Assembly (NCBI GenBank): GCA_027451915.1
Contig: DAIDHU010000110.1
Span: 1-5,223, forward strand
Source: Thiomonas sp.
GTDB taxonomy: Bacteria; Pseudomonadota; Gammaproteobacteria; Burkholderiales; Burkholderiaceae_C
DNA: 5,223 nucleotides
Direction of reading: 5' to 3'
Below are positions 1-5,163 of the stretch, one piece after another; the stretch's first letter is position 1, and each line of letters starts with the position of its first letter. Made by a program: the position numbers and the translations under genes. Under the pieces are notes generated by a model that made no database searches, was not told where the DNA came from, and worked only from the letters and a program-made list of their open reading frames with translations.

Positions 1-1428
1 CGCGACCGCGGCGAGCAGCGCGTGCGCCAGCGCGGGCGACGGCGCCAGCAGCATCCAGGCGGTGAAACTCAGCACGGCCACCGCCAGCACCGCGGGCGTG
101 AACACGCGCACCACGCGGTCGGCCAGGCCCTGGATGGGCAGCTTGCCCCCCTGTGCCTGCTCGACCAGGCGGATGATCTGCGCCAGCACGGTATCGGCAC
201 CCACCGAGGTGGCACGAAGCACCAGCAGGCCCTGCTGGTTCACGGTGCCCGCGCGCACCACGCTGCCGGGCTGCTTGTCCACCGGGATCGGCTCGCCGCT
301 GAGCATGGACTCGTCCACGTGCGAGTTGCCCTCGAGCACCTCGCCGTCCACCGGCATGCGCTCGCCGGGGCGCACCACCACCTCGTCGCCCGGCCGCACC
401 TGATCGATCGGCACCTGGCGCTGCTCGCCGTCGCGCCGCACCCGTGCGTCGCGCGACTGCAGGCGCGCCAGCGAACGCATGGCCTGGGAGGCCCGGCCCT
501 TGGCCAGTTCCTCCAGATACTTGCCGAACAGCACGGCGGCGACGACCACCGCGGCGGAGTCGAAATACACCTGCCGGGCCTGAGGCGGCAGCAACTGCGG
601 AAGCAGTAGCACCACCATGCTGAACAGCCAGGACACCCCGGCGCCAGTGGCGACCAGGGAATTCATGTCCGGCGACAGATGCCGGTAGGCGATCCAGCCA
701 GTGCGGAAAAACCGCCGTCCGGGGCCGAACAGCACGATGCTGGCCAGCAGCGCCTGGATCCAGTCGCCCAGTCGAGGCAGCGGCGTGGCCGCCCGCAGAC
801 GCTCGGCCACGCCCGGCAGCAACATGCCTCCCATCGCGATGGTCGCGACCACCGCCGCGAGCCCGGCTGCCAGCCAGGCGTCGCGACGCATGGTGCGCAG
901 CAGTTCGCGCTTGTGCGCGTCGGCATCGACGGCGGCCCGTGCCGCGTCGGCATCGCGCAGCGTGGCCCGATAGCCGGCGGCGTGCACGGCGTCGACCAGC
1001 GCCTGCGCCTGCACGCTGGCCGGAATGCACTCCACGGCGGCCGTCTCGGCAGCCAGGTTGACGTCGGCTCGCAGCACGCCTGGCACCGCGCGCAACGCGC
1101 CTTCGACACGCGCCACGCACGAAGCGCAGGTCATGCCCTGGATGTCGAAGTCCAGGCGGGCCGTGCGCGGCGTGTAGCCGCTGGCTGCCACCGCCTGGAC
1201 CAGCGCCCGCGCGTCGGTACGTGCCGGGTCGTAGCGCATGCGCGCACGCTCGGTCGCCAGGTTCACGCTGGCATCGACGCCGGGCAACGCGTTCAGCGCG
1301 GACTCCACGCGGGCACTGCACGACGCGCAGGTCATTCCTTCCACGTCGAGCGAGAGTTCGCAGCTGGCCGGTGCGAGGTCGGCATCCGGCGCGCCGACTC
1401 GGGGCGCCGGGTTCAGCGCGGCGGTCAT
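1..1428 (-). CDS. copA: Copper-translocating P1B-type ATPase, N-terminal 476 residues (gene runs off the left edge)
   Basis: This is an inner-membrane pump that exports Cu(I) from the cytoplasm using ATP. Two heavy-metal-associated domains open the protein, each with a GMTCASC copper-binding motif (Cys34/Cys37 and Cys101/Cys104). Hydrophobic helices follow at about 184-206 and 222-236, ending in the FGPGRRFF turn common in this family. The next two helices lie near 254-276 (with a DMNSLVATG stretch) and 288-303. The actuator domain spans about 330-410 and carries the conserved DESMLSGEP loop (SGEP at 377-380). A further helix starts near 444. The frame is open to base 1, so the CPC transport motif, the DKTG phosphorylation site and the ATP-binding domain lie outside the window. 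The start is the ATG at 1428, which overlaps the stop of the upstream regulator as ATGA and suggests translational coupling. Copper is inferred from the paired CxxC domains, the membrane layout and the CueR-like neighbour; silver may also be carried. Confidence 0.96.
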   Translation of the reverse strand, partial: MTAALNPAPRVGAPDADLAPASCELSLDVEGMTCASCSARVESALNALPGVDASVNLATERARMRYDPARTDARALVQAVAASGYTPRTARLDFDIQGMTCASCVARVEGALRAVPGVLRADVNLAAETAAVECIPASVQAQALVDAVHAAGYRATLRDADAARAAVDADAHKRELLRTMRRDAWLAAGLAAVVATIAMGGMLLPGVAERLRAATPLPRLGDWIQALLASIVLFGPGRRFFRTGWIAYRHLSPDMNSLVATGAGVSWLFSMVVLLLPQLLPPQARQVYFDSAAVVVAAVLFGKYLEELAKGRASQAMRSLARLQSRDARVRRDGEQRQVPIDQVRPGDEVVVRPGERMPVDGEVLEGNSHVDESMLSGEPIPVDKQPGSVVRAGTVNQQGLLVLRATSVGADTVLAQIIRLVEQAQGGKLPIQGLADRVVRVFTPAVLAVAVLSFTAWMLLAPSPALAHALLAAVA

Positions 1429-1850
1429 GATGGCTCCACGCCGGACGAACACAGCGCCGCGACGATCGGACATTCGGCCAGCGGGCCGTGCCCGGGGCAG
1501 CTCTGCAACAGGCGCTGCAGACCTTCACGCAGGCGCTGCAGGTCGGCGATGCGCTGGTCGATCTGCGCCACGCGCTGCTCGGCGATCGCCCGCACCTGCG
1601 CCATGTCGCCATCGCCGGCTGCATGCAGTCCGAGCAGCTGGCGGATCTCGGGCAGCGAAAAGCCCAGCGCCTGCGCTCGGCGAATGAACTGCAGGCGCTG
1701 CAGTGCCGCGCTGTCGTACAGGCGATAGTTGGAGTCGCTTCGCCGGCTCGGCTCGATCAGGCCGAGGCGCTCGTAATGCCGAAGCGTCTCGGGCGCCAGC
1801 CGCGCGCTGCGCGCGAGTTGCCCGATGGTGAGATCGCAGGTGGCGTTCAT
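1425..1850 (-). CDS. cueR: MerR-family metal-responsive regulator, CueR-like
   Basis: This 141-residue protein is a MerR-family activator that binds the long spacer of its target promoter and activates transcription when it binds metal. The winged-helix DNA-binding part covers about residues 7-75 (LTIGQLARSARLAPETLRHY, then NYRLYD). A dimerisation coiled coil runs over about 82-116, and a C-terminal metal loop has Cys118 and Cys127 in the context CPGHGPLAEC, with an extra Cys134. This pattern and the neighbouring copA point to Cu(I) sensing. Two details differ from E. coli CueR as I recall it. The two loop cysteines are separated by eight residues rather than seven, and the position aligned by eye with Ser77, linked to monovalent-metal selectivity, is Met83. 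The start is the ATG at 1850; no strong Shine-Dalgarno sequence is visible before it. The gene is first in an operon with copA, so the regulator probably controls its own expression. Another monovalent or divalent metal cannot be excluded. Confidence 0.9.
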   Translation of the reverse strand: MNATCDLTIGQLARSARLAPETLRHYERLGLIEPSRRSDSNYRLYDSAALQRLQFIRRAQALGFSLPEIRQLLGLHAAGDGDMAQVRAIAEQRVAQIDQRIADLQRLREGLQRLLQSCPGHGPLAECPIVAALCSSGVEPS

Positions 1851-1999
1851 GGTGCCCGACGAATCCGGTTGATCATCATGTCAACATTGTAGTCGGTTGT
1901 AGACTTTAGACGTTGTCAGGTATCAAGGTCGATTTCGGGAAGCCGTGGCATACTTGCTCGCTTCGCGTCGCCGACGCGCGCCCGCACCCGAACCCTGCG
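1851..1999. promoter_or_regulatory. Divergent control region between the cueR-copA operon and the LysE-type exporter
   Basis: This spacer separates two divergent transcription units, and its part from about 1865 to 1920 is clearly AT-richer than the flanking genes. It contains TTGTAG twice, at 1887-1892 and 1897-1902, exactly 10 bases apart. It also has TAGAC at 1900-1904 and 1907-1911, and an inverted pair AGTC (1891-1894)/GACT (1902-1905) around a 7-base centre. On the minus strand, TACAAT (1891 down to 1886) resembles a -10 box about 35 bases before the cueR start. No convincing -35 lies at 17-19 bases from it; CTGACA is 22 bases upstream. Poor spacing is common in MerR-controlled promoters, but the known CueR dyad of ACCTTCC-type arms is not present. 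Which repeat is bound, and by what, is inference. Confidence 0.5.
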
Positions 2000-2641
2000 A
2001 TGTCCTTGCACACCTGGCTGCTGTACCTGGTCACCGTGTCGGTGATCAGTGCCATTCCCGGCCCCAACATGCTGCTGGTCATGAGCCATGGCGCGCGCCA
2101 CGGGCTGCGCCGCTCCACCGCAACGATGGCCGGCTGCCTGTGCGCGCTGCTGCTGATGATGAGCGTGTCGGCGGCCGGCCTGGGCATGTTCCTGAAGGCC
2201 TGGCCCGCGCTGTTCGACGGCCTGCGGCTGGCGGGCGCCGCCTATCTGGTTTGGCTGGGGGTTCGCACATGGCGGGCCGCGCCCGGCGCGCAGGCCGCCG
2301 GGCAAGCTGAGGCCGAGCCGGCGGCACGCGCCGTCGGGCCCGGCCGCTGGGCCCTGTTCCGCAACGGCTTCGCGGTGGCCAGCAGCAACCCCAAGGCGAT
2401 CCTGTTTGCCGCCGCGCTGCTGCCGCAGTTCATCGACCCGCACGCACGGGCGCTGCCGCAATTCGGCGCGCTGCTGGGCAGTTTCGCGGTCATCGAGGTG
2501 AGCTGGTACCTGGTGTACGCCGGAAGCGGCGCACAACTCGCACGCTGGCTGCGCCAGGCCCGCGTGGCACGGGCCTTCGCACGAGTCACCGGCGGGCTGT
2601 TCGTGGGCTTCGGCACGGCGATGGCGCTACTCCACGACTGA
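2000..2641 (+). CDS. LysE/RhtB-family amino-acid exporter
   Basis: This is a 213-residue inner-membrane protein of the LysE/RhtB superfamily, which exports amino acids or their analogues, probably driven by the proton gradient. The family signature PGPNMLL is at residues 20-26, at the end of the first helix (about 4-25). Further hydrophobic segments lie near 42-63 and 70-89. An Ala- and Gly-rich hydrophilic loop (about 93-116) follows, then the second conserved stretch SSNPKAILFAAALLPQFI (128-145), and helices near 155-175 and 190-211. The length matches the usual 200-215 residues. I chose ATG 2000 because it gives the standard family N-terminus right before helix 1. An upstream in-frame TTG at 1913 would add 29 polar residues with no family support. 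The Shine-Dalgarno sequence before 2000 is weak. It is transcribed divergently from cueR-copA and convergently with the isomerase lipoprotein gene. The substrate cannot be read from the sequence. Confidence 0.93.
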   Translation: MSLHTWLLYLVTVSVISAIPGPNMLLVMSHGARHGLRRSTATMAGCLCALLLMMSVSAAGLGMFLKAWPALFDGLRLAGAAYLVWLGVRTWRAAPGAQAAGQAEAEPAARAVGPGRWALFRNGFAVASSNPKAILFAAALLPQFIDPHARALPQFGALLGSFAVIEVSWYLVYAGSGAQLARWLRQARVARAFARVTGGLFVGFGTAMALLHD

Positions 2642-2678
2642 CCGGCCACCCCGTCCGGGGCGCACACCACCGGCCACC
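2642..2678. other. 37-base convergent intergenic gap with a short direct repeat and weak hairpin
   Basis: The exporter and the isomerase lipoprotein gene end head to head here. The 10-base sequence ACCGGCCACC occurs at 2641-2650 and again at 2669-2678, overlapping the exporter's stop codon at the left copy. Between them, CCCC (2649-2652) can pair with GGGG (2657-2660) around a 4-base loop. There is no T-tract on either strand, so this is not a convincing intrinsic terminator. Termination may be factor-dependent or occur inside the opposite gene. Confidence 0.4.
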
Positions 2679-3488
2679 TCACCGGAGCTGCGGCGCGACC
2701 TTCGCCGGCGACGACAGCAGCCCGGATTCCAGACTCCGAATCCGCTCCTGCTCCATCTGCTGCCGGAGCAGCTTGCGCACGGAGCCGAAGGCAGGCGCCT
2801 TCACGGGGCGAACGGCGTTGAGCCACACCACATGCCAGCCCGAACTGGTCCGCACCGGCGAGGTCGTGTACTGACCAGCCCGCAAGGTCGGCACCACCTT
2901 GGACAGCGGCGCCGGGAGCTGCCTGGCGCGCACCCAGCCAAGGTCGCCGGCTTTCCAGCCGCCGCCCTTTCTCGCATATTGCTTCATCAAGCCGGCAAAG
3001 GAACTCCCACTCTTGAGCAACCCGATGACACGCGTGGCCTGGCTGGCGCTTGGCGCGATGATTTGTTGCACCTGATAAGCCTGCTTGCCATAGGACTTCA
3101 CGAATCCTGCATAACGCGCGCGCAATTGCGCCTCGCTGATGGGGTGCTCGCGCAGCTGCTGCTGGACCAGCGCCCTGACCAGCACGGCCTGTTCCATCAG
3201 TTCGAGCTGAGCCTTCACCGTCGGCTGGCGCTGCAACCCCAGGCGCCGGGCCTGCTCGGCCATCGCGTTGCGCAGCACCAGTTGGTGGCGCGCCTTGGCC
3301 AGGAGTCGAGCATTGACTTTGCCATGGCTTTGTCTGGCGAGTCCTCGCGCGTAGGCCTGCACCAGTGCATCAGAGGGGGTGTAGGCGAACCAGGATCCGG
3401 GACGCCATGCGGCGCATCCGCCAAGGCCAGCGCCCACGACTAGCGCGATCACGAAACGACTCAGCGCCCTTTTGAAAAATCCCTTCAT
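2679..3488 (-). CDS. PpiC/parvulin-type peptidyl-prolyl isomerase lipoprotein (SurA/EpsD-like)
   Basis: This 269-residue protein is probably a membrane-anchored folding factor outside the cytoplasm. It begins with a basic N-terminus and a hydrophobic stretch (about 11-24) ending in the lipobox LGGC, so Cys25 should be lipidated. A helical, Gln- and Arg-rich region (about 38-130) resembles the chaperone part of SurA/PrsA-type proteins. The parvulin domain covers about 137-228, with FAGLMKQYA (164-172), GDLGWV (181-186), SPVRTSSGWHV (210-220) and a final basic, Gln-rich helix. The usual first active-site His (as in RHIL of active parvulins) aligns with Gln142 in VQQII, while His219 is kept. Activity as an isomerase is therefore doubtful, and a chaperone role is possible. 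The size and domain order resemble EpsD-family isomerases of exopolysaccharide clusters, but no polysaccharide genes are in view. The start ATG at 3488 is supported by the lipobox position and a good AGGAG ribosome-binding site. Confidence 0.88.
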   Translation of the reverse strand: MKGFFKRALSRFVIALVVGAGLGGCAAWRPGSWFAYTPSDALVQAYARGLARQSHGKVNARLLAKARHQLVLRNAMAEQARRLGLQRQPTVKAQLELMEQAVLVRALVQQQLREHPISEAQLRARYAGFVKSYGKQAYQVQQIIAPSASQATRVIGLLKSGSSFAGLMKQYARKGGGWKAGDLGWVRARQLPAPLSKVVPTLRAGQYTTSPVRTSSGWHVVWLNAVRPVKAPAFGSVRKLLRQQMEQERIRSLESGLLSSPAKVAPQLR

Positions 3489-3493
3489 GGCAG

Positions 3494-3498
3494 CTCCT
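3494..3498 (-). promoter_or_regulatory. Ribosome-binding site of the isomerase lipoprotein gene
   Basis: On the minus strand AGGAG stands 5 bases before the ATG at 3488. It fixes that start, which also places the signal peptide and lipobox correctly. Confidence 0.75.
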
Positions 3499-3613
3499 GC
3501 GGATTTTCATTGATTAACGATGGCTATTATTCGGGAAACCATGGGGATGTTTTGATAACCACCCCTTAATATGGTGTTGAAATCTCGGAGAAGACCGCCA
3601 AGGCAGGAATCGA

Positions 3614-3630
3614 CGCGCTGCGCGAGCGCG
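3614..3630. other. Perfect GC hairpin (6-base stem, 5-base loop)
   Basis: CGCGCT (3614-3619) pairs exactly with AGCGCG (3625-3630) around GCGCG. No T-tract follows on either strand, so a structural role is possible but a terminator is not supported. GC-rich sequence can form such stems by chance. Confidence 0.3.
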
Positions 3631-3641
3631 GCATGGCGATG

Positions 3642-3656
3642 AACCCTGCGGGTTTT
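3642..3656 (+). terminator. Weak terminator-like hairpin upstream of paaA
   Basis: AACCC (3642-3646) pairs with GGGTT (3650-3654) around a TGC loop, and the T run reaches TTTT (3653-3656) on the plus strand. The stem is only five pairs and the T run is short, so termination would be weak. It would insulate the paa promoter from any transcription entering from the left. Confidence 0.25.
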
Positions 3657-3701
3657 CACGGGTAGGCACGGCTTGCGGCGCGCGCCCGCCCACTCCTATC
3701 A

Positions 3702-3721
3702 TTGACCGACCGGTTGGTTGA
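3702..3721 (+). promoter_or_regulatory. TetR-like palindromic operator overlapping a probable -35 box of the paa operon
   Basis: TTGACCGACCGGTTGGTTGA is an imperfect palindrome centred on ACCGGT (3709-3714), with 7 of 10 pairs matching. Its size and layout fit a TetR-family operator. It starts 98 bases before the paaA start, and its first six bases, TTGACC, resemble a -35 hexamer, so bound repressor would block RNA polymerase. No clear -10 is seen at the matching distance (around 3725-3730). From general knowledge, TetR-type PaaR repressors control phenylacetate genes in several bacteria and are released by phenylacetyl-CoA. That this is such a site is inference, and the regulator gene is not in the window. 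Confidence 0.5.
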
Positions 3722-3785
3722 ATTTGCTTTGAGCCGGTCCTTCCGTCGTCCCGGCTCGCTGCCGGGCGACGCCACGGTCGCCCCC

Positions 3786-3789
3786 AGGA
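3786..3789 (+). promoter_or_regulatory. Probable ribosome-binding site of paaA
   Basis: AGGA stands 10 bases before the ATG at 3800. It is only 4 bases before an in-frame TTG at 3794, so the spacing favours the ATG. Confidence 0.5.
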
Positions 3790-3799
3790 TGCATTGCCC

Positions 3800-4807
3800 A
3801 TGTACACCCAAGCCATGGACCTCGGTCCACAGGAAAGCGAACAGGCTCCGCGCCATGCCGCCGAGCAGGAATTGCTGCGCCGCTTCGACGCCCGCATCGA
3901 CGACGCAGGCTTCATCGAGGCGAAGGACTGGATGCCCGAGCACTACCGCAAGACCCTGGTGCGCCAGATCAGCCAGCACGCCCATTCGGAGATCGTCGGC
4001 ATGCTGCCCGAGGGCAACTGGATCTCGCGCGCGCCGACCCTCAAGCGCAAGGCCATCCTGCTGGCCAAGGTGCAGGACGAAGGCGGGCATGGCCTGTACC
4101 TGTACGCGGCCGCCGAGACCCTCGGCACATCGCGCGACGAGCTGCTCGACGCGCTGCACGACGGACGCGCCAAGTACAGCTCGATCTTCAACTATCCCAC
4201 GCTGACCTGGGCCGACGTGGGCGTGATCGGCTGGCTGGTCGACGGCGCCGCGATCATGAACCAGGTGCCGCTGTGCCGCTGCTCGTACGCGCCGTACGCG
4301 CGGGCGATGATCCGCATCTGCCGCGAGGAAAGCTTCCACCAGCGCCAGGGCTTCGACGCACTGCTCACCATGATGCGCGACGGCACGCCGCGCCAGCGCG
4401 AGATGGTGCAGGACGCGGTGAACCGCTGGTGGTGGCCCAGCCTGATGATGTTCGGCCCGCCCGACAGCGCCAGCACGCACAGCGCGCAGAGCATGCGCTG
4501 GGGTATCAAGCGCATTTCCAACGACGACCTGCGCCAGAAGTTCGTCGACGCCACGGTGGAACAGGCCAAGGTGCTGGGTGTGGGCCTGCCCGACCCGCTG
4601 CTGGCGTGGAACGAGCAGCGCGGGCATTACGACTTCGGGCCCATCGACTGGGAGGAGTTCCGCCGCGTGGTAGCCGGCGACGGCCCGTGCAATCGCGAGC
4701 GCCTGGCTGCCCGCGTGCAGGCCTGGGAGCAAGGTGCCTGGGTGCGCGAAGCCGCGCAGGCCCATGCCGCCAAGGCCGCCGCGCGCGCCACCCCGCTGGC
4801 CGCCTGA
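3800..4807 (+). CDS. paaA: Ring-1,2-phenylacetyl-CoA epoxidase, catalytic subunit PaaA
   Basis: This 335-residue protein is the di-iron catalytic subunit of the cytoplasmic PaaABCE monooxygenase, which converts phenylacetyl-CoA to its ring-1,2-epoxide using O2 and NADPH-derived electrons. It is close to E. coli PaaA along most of its length: QHAHSEIVGMLPEGNWI (59-75), KAILLAKVQDEGGHGLY (84-100), KYSSIFNYPTL (125-135), WLVDGAAIMNQV (145-156), EESFHQRQGF (176-185) and WWPSLMMFGP (211-220). The ferritin-like iron ligands are visible as two ExxH pairs, Glu94/His97 and Glu177/His180. The C-terminus keeps the WExGxWVREAA pattern. Homology with E. coli PaaA begins near residue 27, so about 20 N-terminal residues are extra; ATG 3815 (residue 6) is an alternative start. 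It is the first gene of a plus-strand operon and lies 45 bases before paaB. Confidence 0.97.
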   Translation: MYTQAMDLGPQESEQAPRHAAEQELLRRFDARIDDAGFIEAKDWMPEHYRKTLVRQISQHAHSEIVGMLPEGNWISRAPTLKRKAILLAKVQDEGGHGLYLYAAAETLGTSRDELLDALHDGRAKYSSIFNYPTLTWADVGVIGWLVDGAAIMNQVPLCRCSYAPYARAMIRICREESFHQRQGFDALLTMMRDGTPRQREMVQDAVNRWWWPSLMMFGPPDSASTHSAQSMRWGIKRISNDDLRQKFVDATVEQAKVLGVGLPDPLLAWNEQRGHYDFGPIDWEEFRRVVAGDGPCNRERLAARVQAWEQGAWVREAAQAHAAKAAARATPLAA

Positions 4808-4838
4808 ACACGCGCGTCGGCGCACAACCCGAAACACC

Positions 4839-4844
4839 GAGGAG
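4839..4844 (+). promoter_or_regulatory. Ribosome-binding site of paaB
   Basis: GAGGAG lies 8 bases before the ATG at 4853, an ideal spacing. It is the strongest Shine-Dalgarno sequence of the operon and shows that paaB is translated independently of paaA. Confidence 0.8.
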
Positions 4845-4852
4845 TACACACG

Positions 4853-5152
4853 ATGAGTGAGCAAGGCAACGCGGCCGAGTGGCCGCTGTGGGAAGTCTTC
4901 GTGCGCAGCAAGGCGGGGCTCGACCACAAGCACTGCGGCAGCCTGCATGCATCGGACCCGCGCATGGCGCTCGAGATGGCGCGCGACGTCTACACGCGGC
5001 GCCAGGAAGGCTGCAGCATCTGGGTGGTGCGCTCCGAGCACATCACCGCCAGCGACCCGGGCGACAAGGACATGTACTTCGACCCCATGGAAGACAAGGT
5101 GTATCGCCACCCCACCTTCTACAAGCTGCCGGCCGAAGTCGACCACATGTGA
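4853..5152 (+). CDS. paaB: Phenylacetyl-CoA epoxidase subunit PaaB
   Basis: This 99-residue protein is the small non-catalytic subunit of the phenylacetyl-CoA epoxidase; in E. coli PaaB is thought to bridge and stabilise the PaaA-PaaC complex. The signature of the family is intact: WPLWEVFVRSKAGLDHKHCG (residues 10-29), then SLHASDPRMALEMARDVYTR, and near the C-terminus YRHPTFYKLP followed by EVDHM. Length is normal (about 95 residues in E. coli). It contains no metal or cofactor motif, as expected. The start is fixed by the Shine-Dalgarno sequence and by family length. It ends 11 bases before the paaC start. Confidence 0.97.
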   Translation: MSEQGNAAEWPLWEVFVRSKAGLDHKHCGSLHASDPRMALEMARDVYTRRQEGCSIWVVRSEHITASDPGDKDMYFDPMEDKVYRHPTFYKLPAEVDHM

Positions 5153-5163
5153 GAAGCCGCGAC

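Larger units (their letters stand above)
3570..3665 (+). pseudogene. Possible remnant of a coding sequence (31 codons, no start)
   Basis: Between a TAA at 3567 and a TAG at 3663 one frame reads YGVEISEKTAKAGIDALRER followed by GMAMNPAGFHG. From about 3600 on its codons have mostly G or C at the third position, like the real genes around it, and the residue mix is ordinary for a protein C-terminus. There is no ATG or GTG near its beginning and no ribosome-binding site. I do not recognise the peptide. It may be the decayed end of a lost gene or chance, and the short length makes chance quite likely. Confidence 0.15.
3489..3799. other. 311-base intergenic region between the divergent isomerase and paaA genes
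   Basis: No complete gene is supported here. Bases 3500-3585 are markedly AT-rich for this window and adjoin the isomerase start, so they probably contain its promoter; ATAATAG on the minus strand near 3524-3530 is -10-like but has no clear -35 partner. From 3600 the composition returns to high GC. Two perfect short hairpins follow, then a palindrome at 3702-3721, and then a GC-rich leader of about 80 bases to paaA. A coding-like stretch without a start codon lies at 3570-3665. Confidence 0.6.

Noticed and set aside
22..609. A 195-codon open frame on the plus strand opposite copA
   Set aside because: The translation is His-, Arg- and Gln-rich with no domain, and the minus-strand reading is the clear ATPase.
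679..1728. A 349-codon open frame on the plus strand opposite copA and cueR
   Set aside because: It is antisense to two well-supported genes and its translation is a low-complexity Arg/Gly/Ala-rich product typical of shadow frames.
1867..1902. A classical CueR operator (ACCTTCC-type arms with a 19-base spacer)
   Set aside because: No such arms are present, and no -35/-10 pair with 19-20 base spacing could be found on either strand.
1913..1999. A TTG start that would extend the LysE-type exporter by 29 residues
   Set aside because: The extension is polar, overlaps the control region, and would place the conserved first helix far from the N-terminus, unlike the family.
2649..2660. Hairpin CCCCGTCCGGGG as an intrinsic terminator
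   Set aside because: Only four stable pairs with a 4-base loop and no T-tract on either strand.
3656..5146. A 496-codon open frame on the minus strand opposite paaA and paaB
   Set aside because: It lies antisense to two unmistakable genes, is rich in His, Val, Arg and Ala without any family motif, and arises from the high GC content of the third codon positions.
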